Shown piece by piece: positions 10,383-23,100 of a stretch of DNA of 64,000 nucleotides. The notes beneath the pieces were generated by a model that worked only from the letters and a program-made list of their open reading frames with translations, did not search any database and had not been told where the DNA came from. The stretch is taken from positions 1,612,001 through 1,676,000 of the forward strand of contig NC_135242.1 of NCBI RefSeq assembly GCF_947623445.1, in the 5' to 3' direction. This DNA is from Clavelina lepadiformis (taxonomy: Eukaryota; Chordata; Ascidiacea; Aplousobranchia; Clavelinidae). Every line of letters begins with the position of its first letter. Within the stretch, counting starts at the first letter, position 1. The translations under genes and the position numbers were made by a program.

Positions 10383-11231
10383 CCTTATTATTGCCAAGTG
10401 TGTCAAAATTTCTTTTCGCAAAAGACCAATTTGAAAATTCATGGAACTATTCACGTTAAAAAGAGACTTTTACAATGTTTTCTTTGTTTTGTCACAAATC
10501 GTTTACGTTGAATCAATAATTATTAACACATATTAAAACTCAGATTGGGGCAAATTTAAATATTTTGTAAAGGTGTTGGGACAAAAACTTAGCCTTAAAA
10601 AACATTTACAAGATTTACAAGAAACATTTTTAAAAGAAAAATTTGCGGACTCATGAAACTATTCACACTTGAAAACGATATTGACAATGTTTAATGACGG
10701 TTGCATTAAACCTCCTATAGAGGAAATCTAAATAGTTTGAAGTAGTCTTCGGAGAAAATTTAGCATCGAAAAACATTTACCAACCATTCATCCAAATGCT
10801 GCATCCATTTGTTTGTCCTTTATTTGTCCACTTTCAGATGTTTTATCTGCAACTTTCTATTTTTACATGTTTTATCGGTAACTTCCTATATTTTGTGAAA
10901 TATATAATTGCACTGTATTGGTTGTTTTTGGCAAAAAACATTTTATTATTTTAAAATTTTCAGTTTTTCAATTGTGATTAAGTTAAAAGATGTGTCTCAA
11001 TTTAATTGTGAAGGAAAACTACTTCATTAAAAAATTGTGAAAATTCGGTTCGAGTGTTTTCATATATTCGTTTGTTGGGTATTTATAAGCTTAGAATTGG
11101 TGTCCCCATTTTGTATATTATGATGTTTTTGTTGATGAACTATTAACAAAAACTATAAAGTTCAAAATACAGGATCTGGTCCTCAACTTTCTGATCAATG
11201 TCCTTGTAAAAATTTTTATAAGCAAGGATAA
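10383..11231 (+). pseudogene. Finger tail and 3' region of the 9031 locus
   Basis: About one more finger is visible after the stop (ccttattattgccaagtgtg), then decayed fingers to about 10520. Noncoding sequence typical of type-2 unit ends follows, including a ttatcggtaacttcctat block and an attatgatgtttttgttgatgaac block that recurs near 8110, 53600 and 63840. No other feature seen. Confidence 0.6.
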
Positions 11232-13667
11232 CACTGTGCTGCGTTTGAAAATTTTTTTTCATAGGTCAAACATGTTTTAACTGTTTCTGAATCGATTTTT
11301 TGCGCTGAACTCAAAAATGCAACCAGTTTTTTTCAATCAGGTCAAGTTTTTTTTCTATCACATATTTAATTATGCTAGCTTTGGTCATTATTGTGCACAA
11401 AGAAACTAATTTCTAGGGTAGCTTAATTGGTCATGCATGTTGTCAATTTTCGCAAGATGGTATTTTTATTTGAATGTAAGGTTTTTGCAATGACAGCCAT
11501 TTTAAATACTAAAAAAATATAATGACACAGTTGAAATAAAGGTACTTACAACTAACCAAGAAAGCTTCCTAACACATAATTTTGTTCAACGGCGCTCAAC
11601 CTAAAAGTAGAAGTTAATATGTTATACTATAGACACGTAAACACTTAACATCACAAATGTGTTTTAAATGTGAAATACTTGCCAACATCAATGTGTGAAA
11701 TAAAAACGAAGTGTTCAAAATAGCTTAACACAGAAAGGGTTGTGCCGCACATGATGATATTACGACGTTAAATGCAATAACAATATAAATACAAATGATT
11801 TATGCTGACAAAAAGTGTCGCTTCAAAGATTTTCTTCTATGTGTGGTATTGGGAAGATTTCTTTTTAAGCACCAACAGTAATCTGCAAGCATGTTTACGT
11901 CCCAGTATCCTTGGTACCTTTCTTCCATATGGCGAAGGTCTTGGTGGAATCTCTCTCCCTGTTCTTCGCTGTAGTCACCACAGTTGTCAGGAAAGTAATC
12001 TAAATGCGAACTCAGAAAGTGCATTTTCACAGACATCCGGGCTCCAAGGGATTGAAAACTTTCAAGCAGCTCTTTAACCTGTGCTTCATAATCAGGGCTT
12101 CTATGCTTTTCAAGGAAGTTTGAAATTACTGCTCGAAATCCTGTCCATGCTCTTTTTTCTACTGCACTCATGTGTGCAGTAAAACCTTCGTCTTTCATCA
12201 GCTCACGGATCTGTGGCCCATCAAAGACTCCTGCTCGTAGCTTCGCTTCAGAGATACGGGGAAATTTCATTTGTAAGAACTTGAAGGTTGGGCCATCTTT
12301 ATCAAGTGCTTTGGTATAGTTTTTCATGAGACCAAGTTTAATGTGGAGAGGTGGCAAAAGAATATTTTGTGGATCAACTAAGTAAGCAAATTTGACATTT
12401 TTAAAACCAGGTGTAAAACTTGTTCTGGGTGGCCAGCTAATTTGTGTGTAGTGGCAATCATCAGCCGTCGAGTCCCACAGACACAAAAAACATGGATGTT
12501 TAGTGTAACCGGCCTGTAACCCAAGAAGTATTGAAATCATTTTTAAGTCACCACATATTTTCCATTTGTGTTGGCTATACTGAAGAGATTTCAAAAGGAA
12601 TTTCATGTTTTCATAGCATTCAGTGAGCATATGTGGTGCATGGAGCTAGCAAGTTGTTCTCACGTAGTCGTGATCCTAGGAGCTGAGCGGATTCTTTGGT
12701 GAGATTTAAATCTCGTGTTAGGTCATTCAGCTCAAGCTGTGTAAGAGGCTTTGGTTGGCTTGTACTTTGCTTTGCATCCCATGTGTCTTGTTCACTTGCT
12801 TTGCTCTCTGCAGATGAAGAACACTCCATTTCACTTATTTCTCCAGGTGGTTCTGGAACAGGAATACCAGGGCCATGTGGTACTGGTTTCATGGCTGAAG
12901 GAACATCAGGGTACTTCACATGTTGTTTGTTCTTCCGGTTTATTCCTAAAATGAAAAAGAACACTGTTACTCTTAAATCAAGCAATTAATGAAAATGCCT
13001 CCATACAGTGCAAGTATCAGCATACCTTGTAAGTTGGTCATGCAAAAATAACAATCAGTGACATGGTCTTTTCCTTCTCTCCATACCATAGGAATACCAA
13101 AAGGAAGGCTCTTTATTTTCTTTAGGCTCCATAATCTCAAGTTTTCAACGCATGCTCTACAACATATGTGCGGAGCAAATGCCTTGTCCTGATCGCCTAG
13201 TTTTACTCCAAAATACGCATAATATGCTTTCTTAACAAACTGCGTAATTTTTGCTTGGCGACTGCGCAGGGTGACCTTGCCACATATGTAACAGAACCTG
13301 TCTGGATCATTTTTGCACTTTCTCATTGTACTGTAAAAACAAATCATCTAAACTGCACACTAAGCTAGCCTGTAAAAACAAGTTCAGATGTTTAACTTTT
13401 CAAGCACCAGGTGCATTCGTTATGTTCTTCTCATTGTGATGTCACTTAAGTTTCATCAAAACTTAATTCAAAAGCTAAATCATTTTTATGACACCACAAA
13501 TCTCAATCGCAAACGCTGAAAGCTGAAGTTGTCAAAAATTTCAAATGCAATTTGCCAAAAAACTAGACCTGATTGAAGAAAACGGATAACAGTTTTGGAT
13601 TCAGCATCAAAAAGTACACTAAGAACCGTCAATACTTTAGTAACCTAAAAATTAACGCAGCACAGTG
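11232..13667 (-). mobile_element. CACTG-ended DNA transposon, copy A (Chapaev-3/CMC-like)
   Basis: 2436 bp bounded by perfect 14-bp TIRs CACTGTGCTGCGTT / AACGCAGCACAGTG inside longer imperfect inverted repeats of about 115 bp (shared TTCAATCAGGTC). The flanks are direct TAA at 11229-11231 and 13668-13670. TIRs starting CAC with a 3-bp TWA duplication fit the Chapaev-3 branch of CMC as I know it. The inner protein looks like a widespread animal transposase-like family; the superfamily call is inference. It has the same length as the copy at 33097-35532 and encodes identical proteins. Confidence 0.85.
11800..13326 (-). pseudogene. Internally deleted transposase gene, copy A
   Basis: Mirror image of the gene at 33438-34964. 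Exon 1 is 13026-13326 (Cys-rich N-terminal domain, CYICGK...CCRAC...CYFC), the 80-bp intron is 12946-13025, exon 2 is 12620-12945, and a 276-residue frame follows at 11800-12630. Exon 2 ends in LLAPCTTYAH and stops, while the next ORF begins in another frame inside it. In relatives I recall, these two parts are joined by roughly 80-100 further residues, so this is a deletion derivative unlikely to make full-length enzyme. The C-terminal part keeps family motifs (CGDLK, PCFLCLWDS, GEQGERFHQD, YCWCLKR). Confidence 0.7.
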
Positions 13668-13670
13668 TAA

Positions 13671-14499
13671 TTGTCTTCAGTGGTTGCTTGGCTAGACTAG
13701 TTGTAACATTGCATCACTTGCATTCAAATGAATCCATTTGTAGTCATTTTACACATACCCACCCTACCTTATAAATTTAGAACAAATGCACAGTGCAAAT
13801 TCCCCCAAAAAAACTTTCTTTATAAGATCACTCTACATTTGTAAATGTTTTAACTGCGTTTTGGATGGTTTTTGTGTTTTTCATGTGGTTTATAAATATT
13901 TAATTTATCAATGTCAATCAGCCAATGTCATTCACAACATCAACTGGCACTGTCTTACCATTGCTATTGTGACTTGTTGCTGAATTGTTAAATCATCACA
14001 TACTTTGATAAAACAAACACGGGTTAAGGTACCAAATCACGTTATTTTTTTGTTAAAACCGCATTCATTTTTTGATTCTTTTTCTATAAATTTTAATCAA
14101 AAGTTACATTCATTTGTTCATTCATGTTTTAAAGACCCAAGGTTAATGCAAGTTTGATTGCATTTTTATCACATTTGTGTGTAATTACTACTTTTTGCTA
14201 AAAAGTCTATTAATTTAATTATTACAGTACAAATAGCTGCAGTCTTCACATCAATTTATTTTTTATATAATAGTCAATTTATATAATAGTCTAGTGGAGC
14301 TTTTATAATAGCCTAGAGTTTACATTTGTCATGTTTTGTATTATTATGTCCCTGTGTGTGTTATTGTTGTCTTATTCATTCAGTTTTGCTGTTGTGTTTA
14401 TTTCAGCTTCAATTGAAAATATTTATGTTGAGTTTATATAAACACAGAAAGACTGGAAACTGACCTGATCCAGAATCAGGTTGATGGAAATGGTGCAAC
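13671..14499. other. Interval without recognised gene
   Basis: AT-rich sequence between transposon copy A and the next zinc-finger locus. A 65-codon open stretch at 13786-13983 resembles nothing I recognise. The last 150 bases probably belong to the 5' part of the following gene (ttgttgtcttattcattcag looks like an acceptor). Confidence 0.4.
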
Positions 14500-15483
14500 A
14501 ACGACAATCCGACACTTGTTCTTGCAAGAAATAAAATCAGTGAAGATGAATGTGGAGAAAGAATTTGCAAAATTGAAAAAAAGAATTGAAGAATTGATTT
14601 TAAAGCATTTTCTGGAAGAAACTGATATAGCTAAAGTTGTGAGAAACACGTTATCATATGAGCATTGAGCAAGCATCAGGTTCACCATCTATACAATCTG
14701 ATGTTTGTGATCAAGAAGCTTACAGTAAAAACTCATCAATTTTTGCTCATTTTGAAAAGATTAAAGAGGAATTTTTGTTAGATGAAGAACAAGAAGGTTT
14801 GCAACAGTTTTACTTTAAAAAATCTGAAACATTTCCTAAACATGTAGGTGAGAATTTGTCTGAAAACTTTGAAAACAACTTCTACACCTCTCTGAGTCGT
14901 AGTGGTGTATCGGATGTTTCAAGTAATGCTTCTGGAATTGACGATTATTCTGTGAACGATGGGTTTTTGTCAGATCAGGAATCGAAAAGTTTTGAAAACG
15001 CAACAAGCAAAGAACCTTGTGCAAGTAGTGGTTTAGAACATTTTCAAGGGCCCATTAATCAAAAAGGTTTAACTGGGATATGTTGCCGTGAAACCGTGAC
15101 TAAGGTTGGCTGCATGAACAAGGCATGTTTACAAAAACCATTACATCTGTCATCTAAAACCACTAGAGGCCAGTATACCTGCGAAATCTGCGGTAAGCAA
15201 TTTGGAAAAAGATTCAGTCTTAAAAGGCATAAGCGTTGTCTTCACCCAGATGTAACTGACCCTATAAAATGTCAATACACTTGTTGAAATTTGTGGTATG
15301 CAGTTTGCAAAGAAGTTTAATCTTGATAGACACAAGCTGATCCATACAGGCGAAAAGCCTAGATCTATAGAAGATTCACGCACTTGTGAATTCTGCGGCA
15401 AACAGTTTGCGAAAAAATTCAATCTTAATAGACACAAGCTGCTACACACAGATGAAATTAACAGAACTTTGGAAAATGTTTAA
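14500..15483 (+). pseudogene. Diverged zinc-finger gene with module, frame-broken
   Basis: An N-terminal stretch (14505-14660) reads LFLQEIKSVKMNVEKEFAKL, clearly related to the ISQEFKSMRQDMKIEFAKV helix of the cluster genes. The frame shifts at about 14655. It continues as an acidic region (14658-15287) with FEKIKEEFLLDEEQE matching the IKEEPLLL core, then one finger (YTCEICGKQFGKRFSLKRHK). An extra T near 15285 shifts the frame again, and two more fingers follow (15298-15450). Linkers here are poorer than in the cluster. It shows that the module predates the young array. No canonical start seen. Confidence 0.65.
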
Positions 15484-16121
15484 TATTAATATTAACTTTG
15501 CTACACAAGTGAAAAACAACACTGTTGCCAATTTTGTTGTGACAGCTTTGGTCGTGATCATGATCATGATCAAAAACCCATACAAAAGTAATAGATTTTC
15601 TTATTCGTTCCTGCTGAGATTACAAAATTATTGATCATGTAAAGTCAATTTATTTTCTTCTTGGCAATGCGTACATCTATACAGGCTATATGTTGATTAA
15701 TGTCATATTTTATTTTTTGCAAATTACTTCAAAATGTACTTTTAGTTTTCTGTTGATGTTACGAGGTTAAATTGACATGCATGCGATAGCTATGCTATGT
15801 AGTGCCAGCTAAATAGCAGAGCAGTTGAAACTCAGAGGATTACCACGAGCCTTGCTTGATACCCAGTTGTGTTAAAGTTGTGACATGCTTGTCCTAAACT
15901 TTGTATTAATCATGACAAATATCTCTAGTTTAATGCTTGATTTGTCTATGAGTCTATGTTGATCTCATCACACTTTTGCATTTTATCATATTTTAAGGTA
16001 CTCCAGTCACATAGTTGTCATTACTGTTTTCTAAATCATGATATTTAATTTCTAATTCTCACTTACTGTTTTTATTTACAGGGTGTTTCTAAGTAAGTAT
16101 GGAACTTTAATAGATGGTGTC
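15484..16121. other. Interval without recognised gene
   Basis: AT-rich. It has a short self-complementary run, gatcatgatcatgatc (15556-15571), and a pyrimidine tract ending tttttatttacag (16068-16080) that could be the acceptor for the next locus. Nothing else supported. Confidence 0.4.
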
Positions 16122-17251
16122 CAAGTTGATAATGATGTTATAATGAAAGCAATAGGAAACTTGATTTTGTGAGAATTGAAATCGATTAGAAAAGATATAA
16201 AGAAGGAATTTATAAAAATGGAAGAAAAAATTGAGGAATTAAATTTGAAGCAACTTAAAGCAGAAACGAATAAAAAGATGCCATTAACTAAAACCACAAA
16301 TGAACCAAGTCAAGACATTCTATGTTTATCTCATGGGAATCAACAGCATCCTGTGATGCCAGATCCCCACACACTGAGTCGGATCCTAGCATCTCGGCCA
16401 AACAGTGCTCCTCCAGACCCGGTTCGTTTTCACCTCGTGTTTTTATCGTTAAAGAAGAGCCTTTATCAGTTCTGGAACAACAACTATCAGAACCATCACA
16501 GAAATTTGATAGAATAAGAAAAGAGAAAATTCGCGAAGAAGTTACATATAAAAGTCTCCCCAAAAATCATAAACATTCCATTGATGCAGTCACAACTAGA
16601 AGTGTGGCCAAAAAGAAAAAATTTTCCACTGACTCATGTGAGGTAAAGTCAAAAAGCAATCAAGATAAGAAAGAATCTGCAAAAAAAAACTTAAGACTTT
16701 CTTTTGGTAAAGCTGATCTTGTTGCTGAAATGCAATGCAAGTTTCTTGAGGAAAGTGAGACGCCACTGAAATACGATAAGATACTGAATGACGAAAAGTT
16801 GATTTGTGATGTTTGTGATAAATCATTTCTCAAGAGAAGATATCTATCTATACACAAGCAACTACACAGTACTATCAAGCCATACACATGCAAATATTGC
16901 GAAAAATCTTTTCCGCATAAATACAGACTCAATAGACATCTACTTACGCACACTGGAGATAAACCTTGGCCGTGTGTGACTTGCGGACAACGCTTTCGAG
17001 AAGAATACAAAGTAAAGCACCATCTTCGTATACATACTAAAGAAATGCCAATCCAATGCCCAATATATCCTAAACGGCTGTCTTCTGGAACCTGCTTAAA
17101 AACCCATATGAGATGCCACAACGGAGAAAAACCATGGATTTGTGAAATCTGTGAAAAGCGATTTCGATCAAAGTTTTCTCTTGCCAGGCACCAAGTGACG
17201 CACACTGGTGAAAAAACGGAGTGGTTAGATGGAACATTTGTACACACATAA
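16122..17251 (+). pseudogene. Diverged zinc-finger gene with module, frame-broken
   Basis: The module helix is readable from about 16122 (VQVDNDVIMKAIGNLIL, a TGA, then ELKSIRKDIKKEFIKMEEKI). At about 16320 the frame changes to one that stays open for 309 codons (16322-17251), with VFIVKEEPLSVLEQQ as the acidic core, a Lys-rich segment and five finger units. The fourth unit lacks its second Cys (QCPIYPKRL). No in-frame ATG was found for the module. Either a pseudogene or, less likely, a gene with an unseen small intron at the frame change. Confidence 0.65.
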
Positions 17252-17694
17252 CATCATTGACATGAATTGTGTGCAATATTTACAGTAAAAAATGTAATAA
17301 ACACTGCAAACATTTTCATTTTCAAATGTCAAAATTCTTTTATAATTGTACAACTGTTCAAGTTCATGCTTAATGCTTGACAGTTTGTTGATTATGATGT
17401 TCAGTTTTATTTATTTTTAAGTTATGGTTAAGACTGTGCTTTACTCATTTTCTTTTTTTTGCACAAGGTTCAGTTATAAATGTTTCAGAAGAGTTGATAG
17501 GCGTAATTAAGCTCAAGGAATCCTTGTTCTGCAAACAGTAAGCCCATAGAATCTGCTGCAGTGACTAGTTTTGTTTGTTATTCTTGACAATATTTGGACA
17601 ATTTTCTGTGAAGAAATTGTACTTTTTTTATAGGCATTATTTTTGTAGGCAGAACAGTTTTGCTGTTGGATGAGAGTTCCTAGTGTTTACCGGT
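17252..17694. other. Interval without recognised gene
   Basis: AT-rich spacer. The last part contains two acceptor-like pyrimidine tracts ending tttttataggcattatttttgtag (two parts, near 17630 and 17650) before the next open region. Confidence 0.35.
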
Positions 17695-18897
<1,203 letters not shown>

Positions 18898-19053
18898 AGA
18901 GATTCTACGTCTAAGCTTGTTGAGTTCGCTTTTTTCAAACAACCTACGTTGGTTACTAATCTTTGTTTGTCTTATAATCAAGTATCTAACAGCAATCAGT
19001 GTTATTTTTGCGGTATGAGCGTTTTTCATGTTTTCAGATTCTTTGAATGAACC

Positions 19054-19851
19054 TGTGGTGGCTTGGGGCCACACCCAGTGCCATTATATCAATTGTGGAA
19101 ACATATACGCCAGTTAAACATTGTTCATTGATAAACCAACAGCTAGCATTTAATATTTGCAATGCAGATGCAATTCGGCTGCAATCGCATCATTTACAAA
19201 CTGCAATCATTATGCAACATTGGAAACTTGCACTAAATAACTTTATGTGAAAACGCCGTTTAGTACGTTACCAGGTGATTTCATAGCATCCGAGTTGAAA
19301 CTGTAAATAATTCCCATCTGCCAACGCTTTGTGCTTATCGTTCGCACGTTTGAAATGTTCGTGTATTTTGTGTTGAATATTTCCGTTCACACCGCTCCAC
19401 GCTGTTATAAGCTTAAACTTTGTGCATGTGCTCGCTCAGTCAGAGATTTTGAATCGTACGAACGTATTACGTTAGTCGTGTAAAATGTAATCTCTTAGAC
19501 TCGTGTAAAATGGAAAATGCTAAGTTTGTGATTGTGTAATAATAATCGGAATCTGTACAGTTCCTACAATAAAGGATTGCTTCTGATAAACGGCATCTGT
19601 TAATCGTGATAGCTTTCGGCCAGTACCAGTAGTAACACGTTAAGGTTAGAGATTTCTAACCGCACGCAACCACGGAGTCAGATCATTAATTCGGCAGGTA
19701 AATTAAGACCGAATAGCTAGTTAAATCACGCAGTACCTCCGCACACAGTTTTGCATCGCCAAGCAAACGACAGATGGATTTTAGTTACGTTCTGATGAGT
19801 CAGATAACAACGCAGTTCTGCAGCTACACTCAGTTTAAAAACCTTTGTGCT
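19054..19851 (+). repeat. 5' LTR
   Basis: Aligns without gaps to 27587-28384. Starts TGTGGTGGCTTGG. An AATAAA-type signal lies in cctacaataaagg (about 19565-19577), consistent with the R region. The true end may be 19884 (a terminal CA just before the primer-binding site); if so, the 3' LTR lacks its last 33 bases. Confidence 0.92.
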
Positions 19852-19887
19852 CACTCAGTTTAAAAATCAAGCAGTACCTCCGCATTT

Positions 19888-19905
19888 TGGTGACAACAGA
19901 CGTGG
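19888..19905 (+). other. Candidate primer-binding site
   Basis: TGGTGACAACAGACGTGG begins with the TGG expected from a tRNA CCA end and sits three bases after a CA dinucleotide. The matching tRNA was not identified. Confidence 0.45.
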
Positions 19906-20159
19906 ACACGACGTGTTTCAATCCCTACAGCCCCGTTCTGCACTGGTAAGTGAATTTTGCATGTTCTCTTTAAAAATAGCTGCAACCCTAATTAAAATGC
20001 ATGCACAACAGTTTGTAATGCATGCTCACTTCGCTTAAGCTATAGTTTACACCGCGCTATAAAATGCAATAAAAGTTTTGTAGTAACTGTTTTTTTCCGG
20101 GATCTTTTGTGCCCAAACGCTTTTGCGGGGGGGTCGGCGAACTTTGTCGGTTCTGATAA

Positions 20160-20375
20160 ATGCCAAAACCGTTGCCGACATCACGGAAAGTGACTTCGGT
20201 ACTAGACAAAGCTAAGCCATCGGAGTACCAAATTAGCACACGAGCAACCCCACGGCCCGAACAGTCATTTCAGGGAACGACCATGTCAGGCGAAAACGAT
20301 GAACCATCGGCAGAACCCTCCAGCAACGGGGAAGCCGGATCCTCTGGTCTGGGGGTGACAAGAAAGAACGAATAA
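20160..20375 (+). CDS. Leader ORF before gag
   Basis: 71 codons, hydrophilic and rich in Pro, Ser and Glu (TMSGENDEPSAEPSSNGEAG), in a different frame from gag, which begins 35 bases later. It may be the detached N-terminal part of gag or an upstream ORF. No recognisable domain. Confidence 0.3.
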   Translation: MPKPLPTSRKVTSVLDKAKPSEYQISTRATPRPEQSFQGTTMSGENDEPSAEPSSNGEAGSSGLGVTRKNE

Positions 20376-20410
20376 TTGCGCGGACTCAGGACACTACTTC
20401 GAGGAACGAT

Positions 20411-21376
20411 ATGTTTTCGCACGTCAAGCTTCCTACCTTTTGGAAATTCAATCCTGAAGCATGGATCTCCCACTTGGAACACAAATTTTTGTTGTATCGC
20501 ATCGCTTCGCAAACAAACCGTTACTTGCTAGCAGTAGAAGCAATACCGGCTACAGACCTAGCGTTACTTCGTTTGCCTTCTGCGTCGGCCCAGGACTGTT
20601 ACGACACCTTGATCAACGAAATTTTGAGGAACTTTGATAAACGTGAGGATCATTTGGATTTTTTGTTGGCTGACCTCACGCTGCATGGTCAGTCACCCAA
20701 GCATTTAATGCGGGAATTGATGAGTGCAGTCGGTCAAGAGAATCTCACTCCGCCCGTTGTTAAACTGATTCGTGCTAAATTTCTCAAAGCGTTACCGCAA
20801 GATGTCGCAATTGCGCTAGCCAGCGTGGAACATGAAAGTCTACAAAGTCTCGCGAATAAAGCCCACGAGGTATTGTTGCTTAAACAACCACAAACGTCAC
20901 GGAACAACCTTTCGCTTGCTATCACTAATACAGATGGACAACAACATGCAGCAAGGAACCACGGACCAAGAAATCCTTACTACGCCAACGAAAATCCAGC
21001 AAACCATCGCAAAACATCAAACGCGACGTGGCAACAACGATCGGCACACGCAAACAATGGACGGTCTCACGAATCAGACAACTACAATGTCTGTGATAGA
21101 GAGGACCAACAACAAAGCGGTCCTTCCTTCACCAACAGACGCAACGGCAGGTTTTCAAATTCGCCTGCCACTTTTCCGAAACGAGAATACCAACGCAACA
21201 GTTACGATGGTGCTTCCCCGGGTAATTACCCTGGTGCTTCCCGTGGCTCTGACGGCTTATGTTATTATCACGCGCGTTTTGGAAGAGATGCGCGCTGCTG
21301 TCACCCGTCATGCTATATGTGGAAAAAACAATCACAAGCGTCAAAAAACGCTTGGCGGCCGACGCACCAACAATAG
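20411..21376 (+). CDS. gag: Gag
   Basis: 321 residues that would form the particle shell and bind genomic RNA. The N-terminal third has the WISHLEHKF...LLRLP helical pattern typical of this gag group; the middle is rich in Asn, Gln, Arg and His. Near the C-terminus CYYHARFGRDARCCHPSC is a CHCC-type zinc-binding motif. ATG 20411 is the first start in frame. It overlaps pol (21259-21376), which lies in the -1 frame, so pol is probably reached by ribosomal frameshifting. No internal stop. Confidence 0.88.
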   Translation: MFSHVKLPTFWKFNPEAWISHLEHKFLLYRIASQTNRYLLAVEAIPATDLALLRLPSASAQDCYDTLINEILRNFDKREDHLDFLLADLTLHGQSPKHLMRELMSAVGQENLTPPVVKLIRAKFLKALPQDVAIALASVEHESLQSLANKAHEVLLLKQPQTSRNNLSLAITNTDGQQHAARNHGPRNPYYANENPANHRKTSNATWQQRSAHANNGRSHESDNYNVCDREDQQQSGPSFTNRRNGRFSNSPATFPKREYQRNSYDGASPGNYPGASRGSDGLCYYHARFGRDARCCHPSCYMWKKQSQASKNAWRPTHQQ

Positions 21377-23100
21377 AACGCCCAGCCCCGTCGACCGCTA
21401 TAGCTACCACAAGAGGCTGCCCTTTGTTGACTGTATATGATTACTGCAATGACATTCATTTTTATGTTGATAGCGCGGCTTCGAATTCGCTGCTATCGGC
21501 CAGCGCAGCTGACAAAATTAATCGAGAAGCAAAAGAGCCGCTGTTTGCAGCCAACAAAACGCTCATTACTACGTATGGCATTAAACAGCTTAATGTTTCT
21601 CTGCATCCTCGCTTTTCTTATCCCTTTGAGTTTGTACTGGCGGACACACCGTTTTGCATCCTGGGGTTGGATTTTCTCACCAATTACAACTTTGTCTTGG
21701 ACCTCAAAGCGAAGCAGCTCATAGATGTTCCCAACCAGCAACAATATATGCTGGAGCCAGAGACGTATAACCCTCTTCGAATATCCATTCTCAGCCAGAT
21801 AGATCCGGTGGGCCATCTGTTACATCAATTTCCGGGCCTGCTACAACCCATGTCAGCTGCTGTTAAACCGGTGAAACATTCTATCGTTCACCATATCCAT
21901 ACGACAGGTCCCCCTGTACGTTCACGCCCGCGTCGGTATAGTCCAGAAACAATGGAAATTTTGAAGAAAGAAATTGACAGCTTGCTAGAACGGGAAATCA
22001 TCCGCTACAGTGATTCACCTTACGGGAGCCCAGCGTTACTAGTTCCTAAAGGCTCGTCAGGCAACAAATATCGTCTTGTAATTGATTACAAATTGGTCAA
22101 TAAACAAACAACCGACAGCTGTTACCCTCTTCCGTTCCTCCACAGCTTTGCAGACGTCTTATATGGTAAGACTGTCTTCTCCAAGTGCGATCTTCAGGCG
22201 GCCTACCACCAAATCGAGGTGGCTCCTGAAGACGTTCATAAGACGGCATTCGTTTGCCCCCTTGGACAATTTGAATATACAAGACTTCCGTTTGGACTGT
22301 CGGGCGCGCCACGGACGTTTTCCAGACTCATAGGGGAAGTGGTACGTCCTCTTCAGCACCTGGGAATCTTTGCTTACCTCGATGATATCATCATTGGAAG
22401 TAGTAATCTGTCAGAACATCTTGAACACCTTAAGATGCTTTTTCAACGGCTTGATGAATTCGGCTTAACGTTGAATTTCGGCAAATGTGAATTCAACCGC
22501 CAGGCTCTTGAATACCTAGGACATCACATAAGCGCTGAGGGTATACGACCGACTCAAGAAAAAGTGCAAGCCATCCTCGACTACCCGCAGCCGAAAACCT
22601 GCAAACAGCTGAAAAGTTACTTGGGCGTTTATTGCTACTATTTTCGTTTCCTGAAGCATTGCTCAACCATGCTGCAGCCGTTGTACAAGCTAGTTCCAGG
22701 CAATCGAAACAAACGCGCCCTTTTACAATGGAATGCGGAAGCAGAACGCGCGTTCGCCGACAGCAAACAAGCTATCGCAAATGCTAGCACATTGGCTTTT
22801 CCAAAACTTCACGCCCCAACTTATTTAACAGTGGACGCTTCATTGACCGGTATTGGAGCAACATTGGAGCAACAACAAGGAAATCAACTCGTCCCGTTAG
22901 CATTCTTTTCAAGACAGCTGACTGCAACTCAACAGAAATACAGTTGTTTCGACCGAGAACTGTTGGCCGCTTACAAGTCAATTCGACATTTTCGTTACTT
23001 CTTGACAGGCCGTCAATTCACCTTACGTACTGACCATCTACCGCTGGTTTCGAGTCTCGGAAAGTACTCCGAACATTACTCACCAAGACAATTCCGATAA
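21259..23100 (+). pseudogene. pol: Pol, first part: protease, reverse transcriptase, RNase H
   Basis: 613 codons in the -1 frame relative to gag. The protease region has FYVDSAASNS (DSA where DTG or DSG is usual) and ILGLDFL. RT has LVIDYKLVN, a QAAYHQI block and the catalytic YLDDII. RNase H has TVDASLTGIGA and later FDRELLAAY and RTDH. The frame is cut by TAA at 23098-23100 just after RNase H. Integrase continues at once in the same frame, so one nonsense codon splits an otherwise open pol. Whether this is a mutation of this copy or programmed is not decidable here; mutation is likelier. Confidence 0.9.

Noticed and set aside
11802..12077. Plus-strand open frame opposite the transposase C-terminal part (also 34687-34962 reversed)
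   Set aside because: Pure antisense shadow of the 276-residue frame; no family features.
19888..19905. Assigning a specific primer tRNA
   Set aside because: TGGTGACAACAGACG does not match a tRNA 3' end I can recall with confidence.
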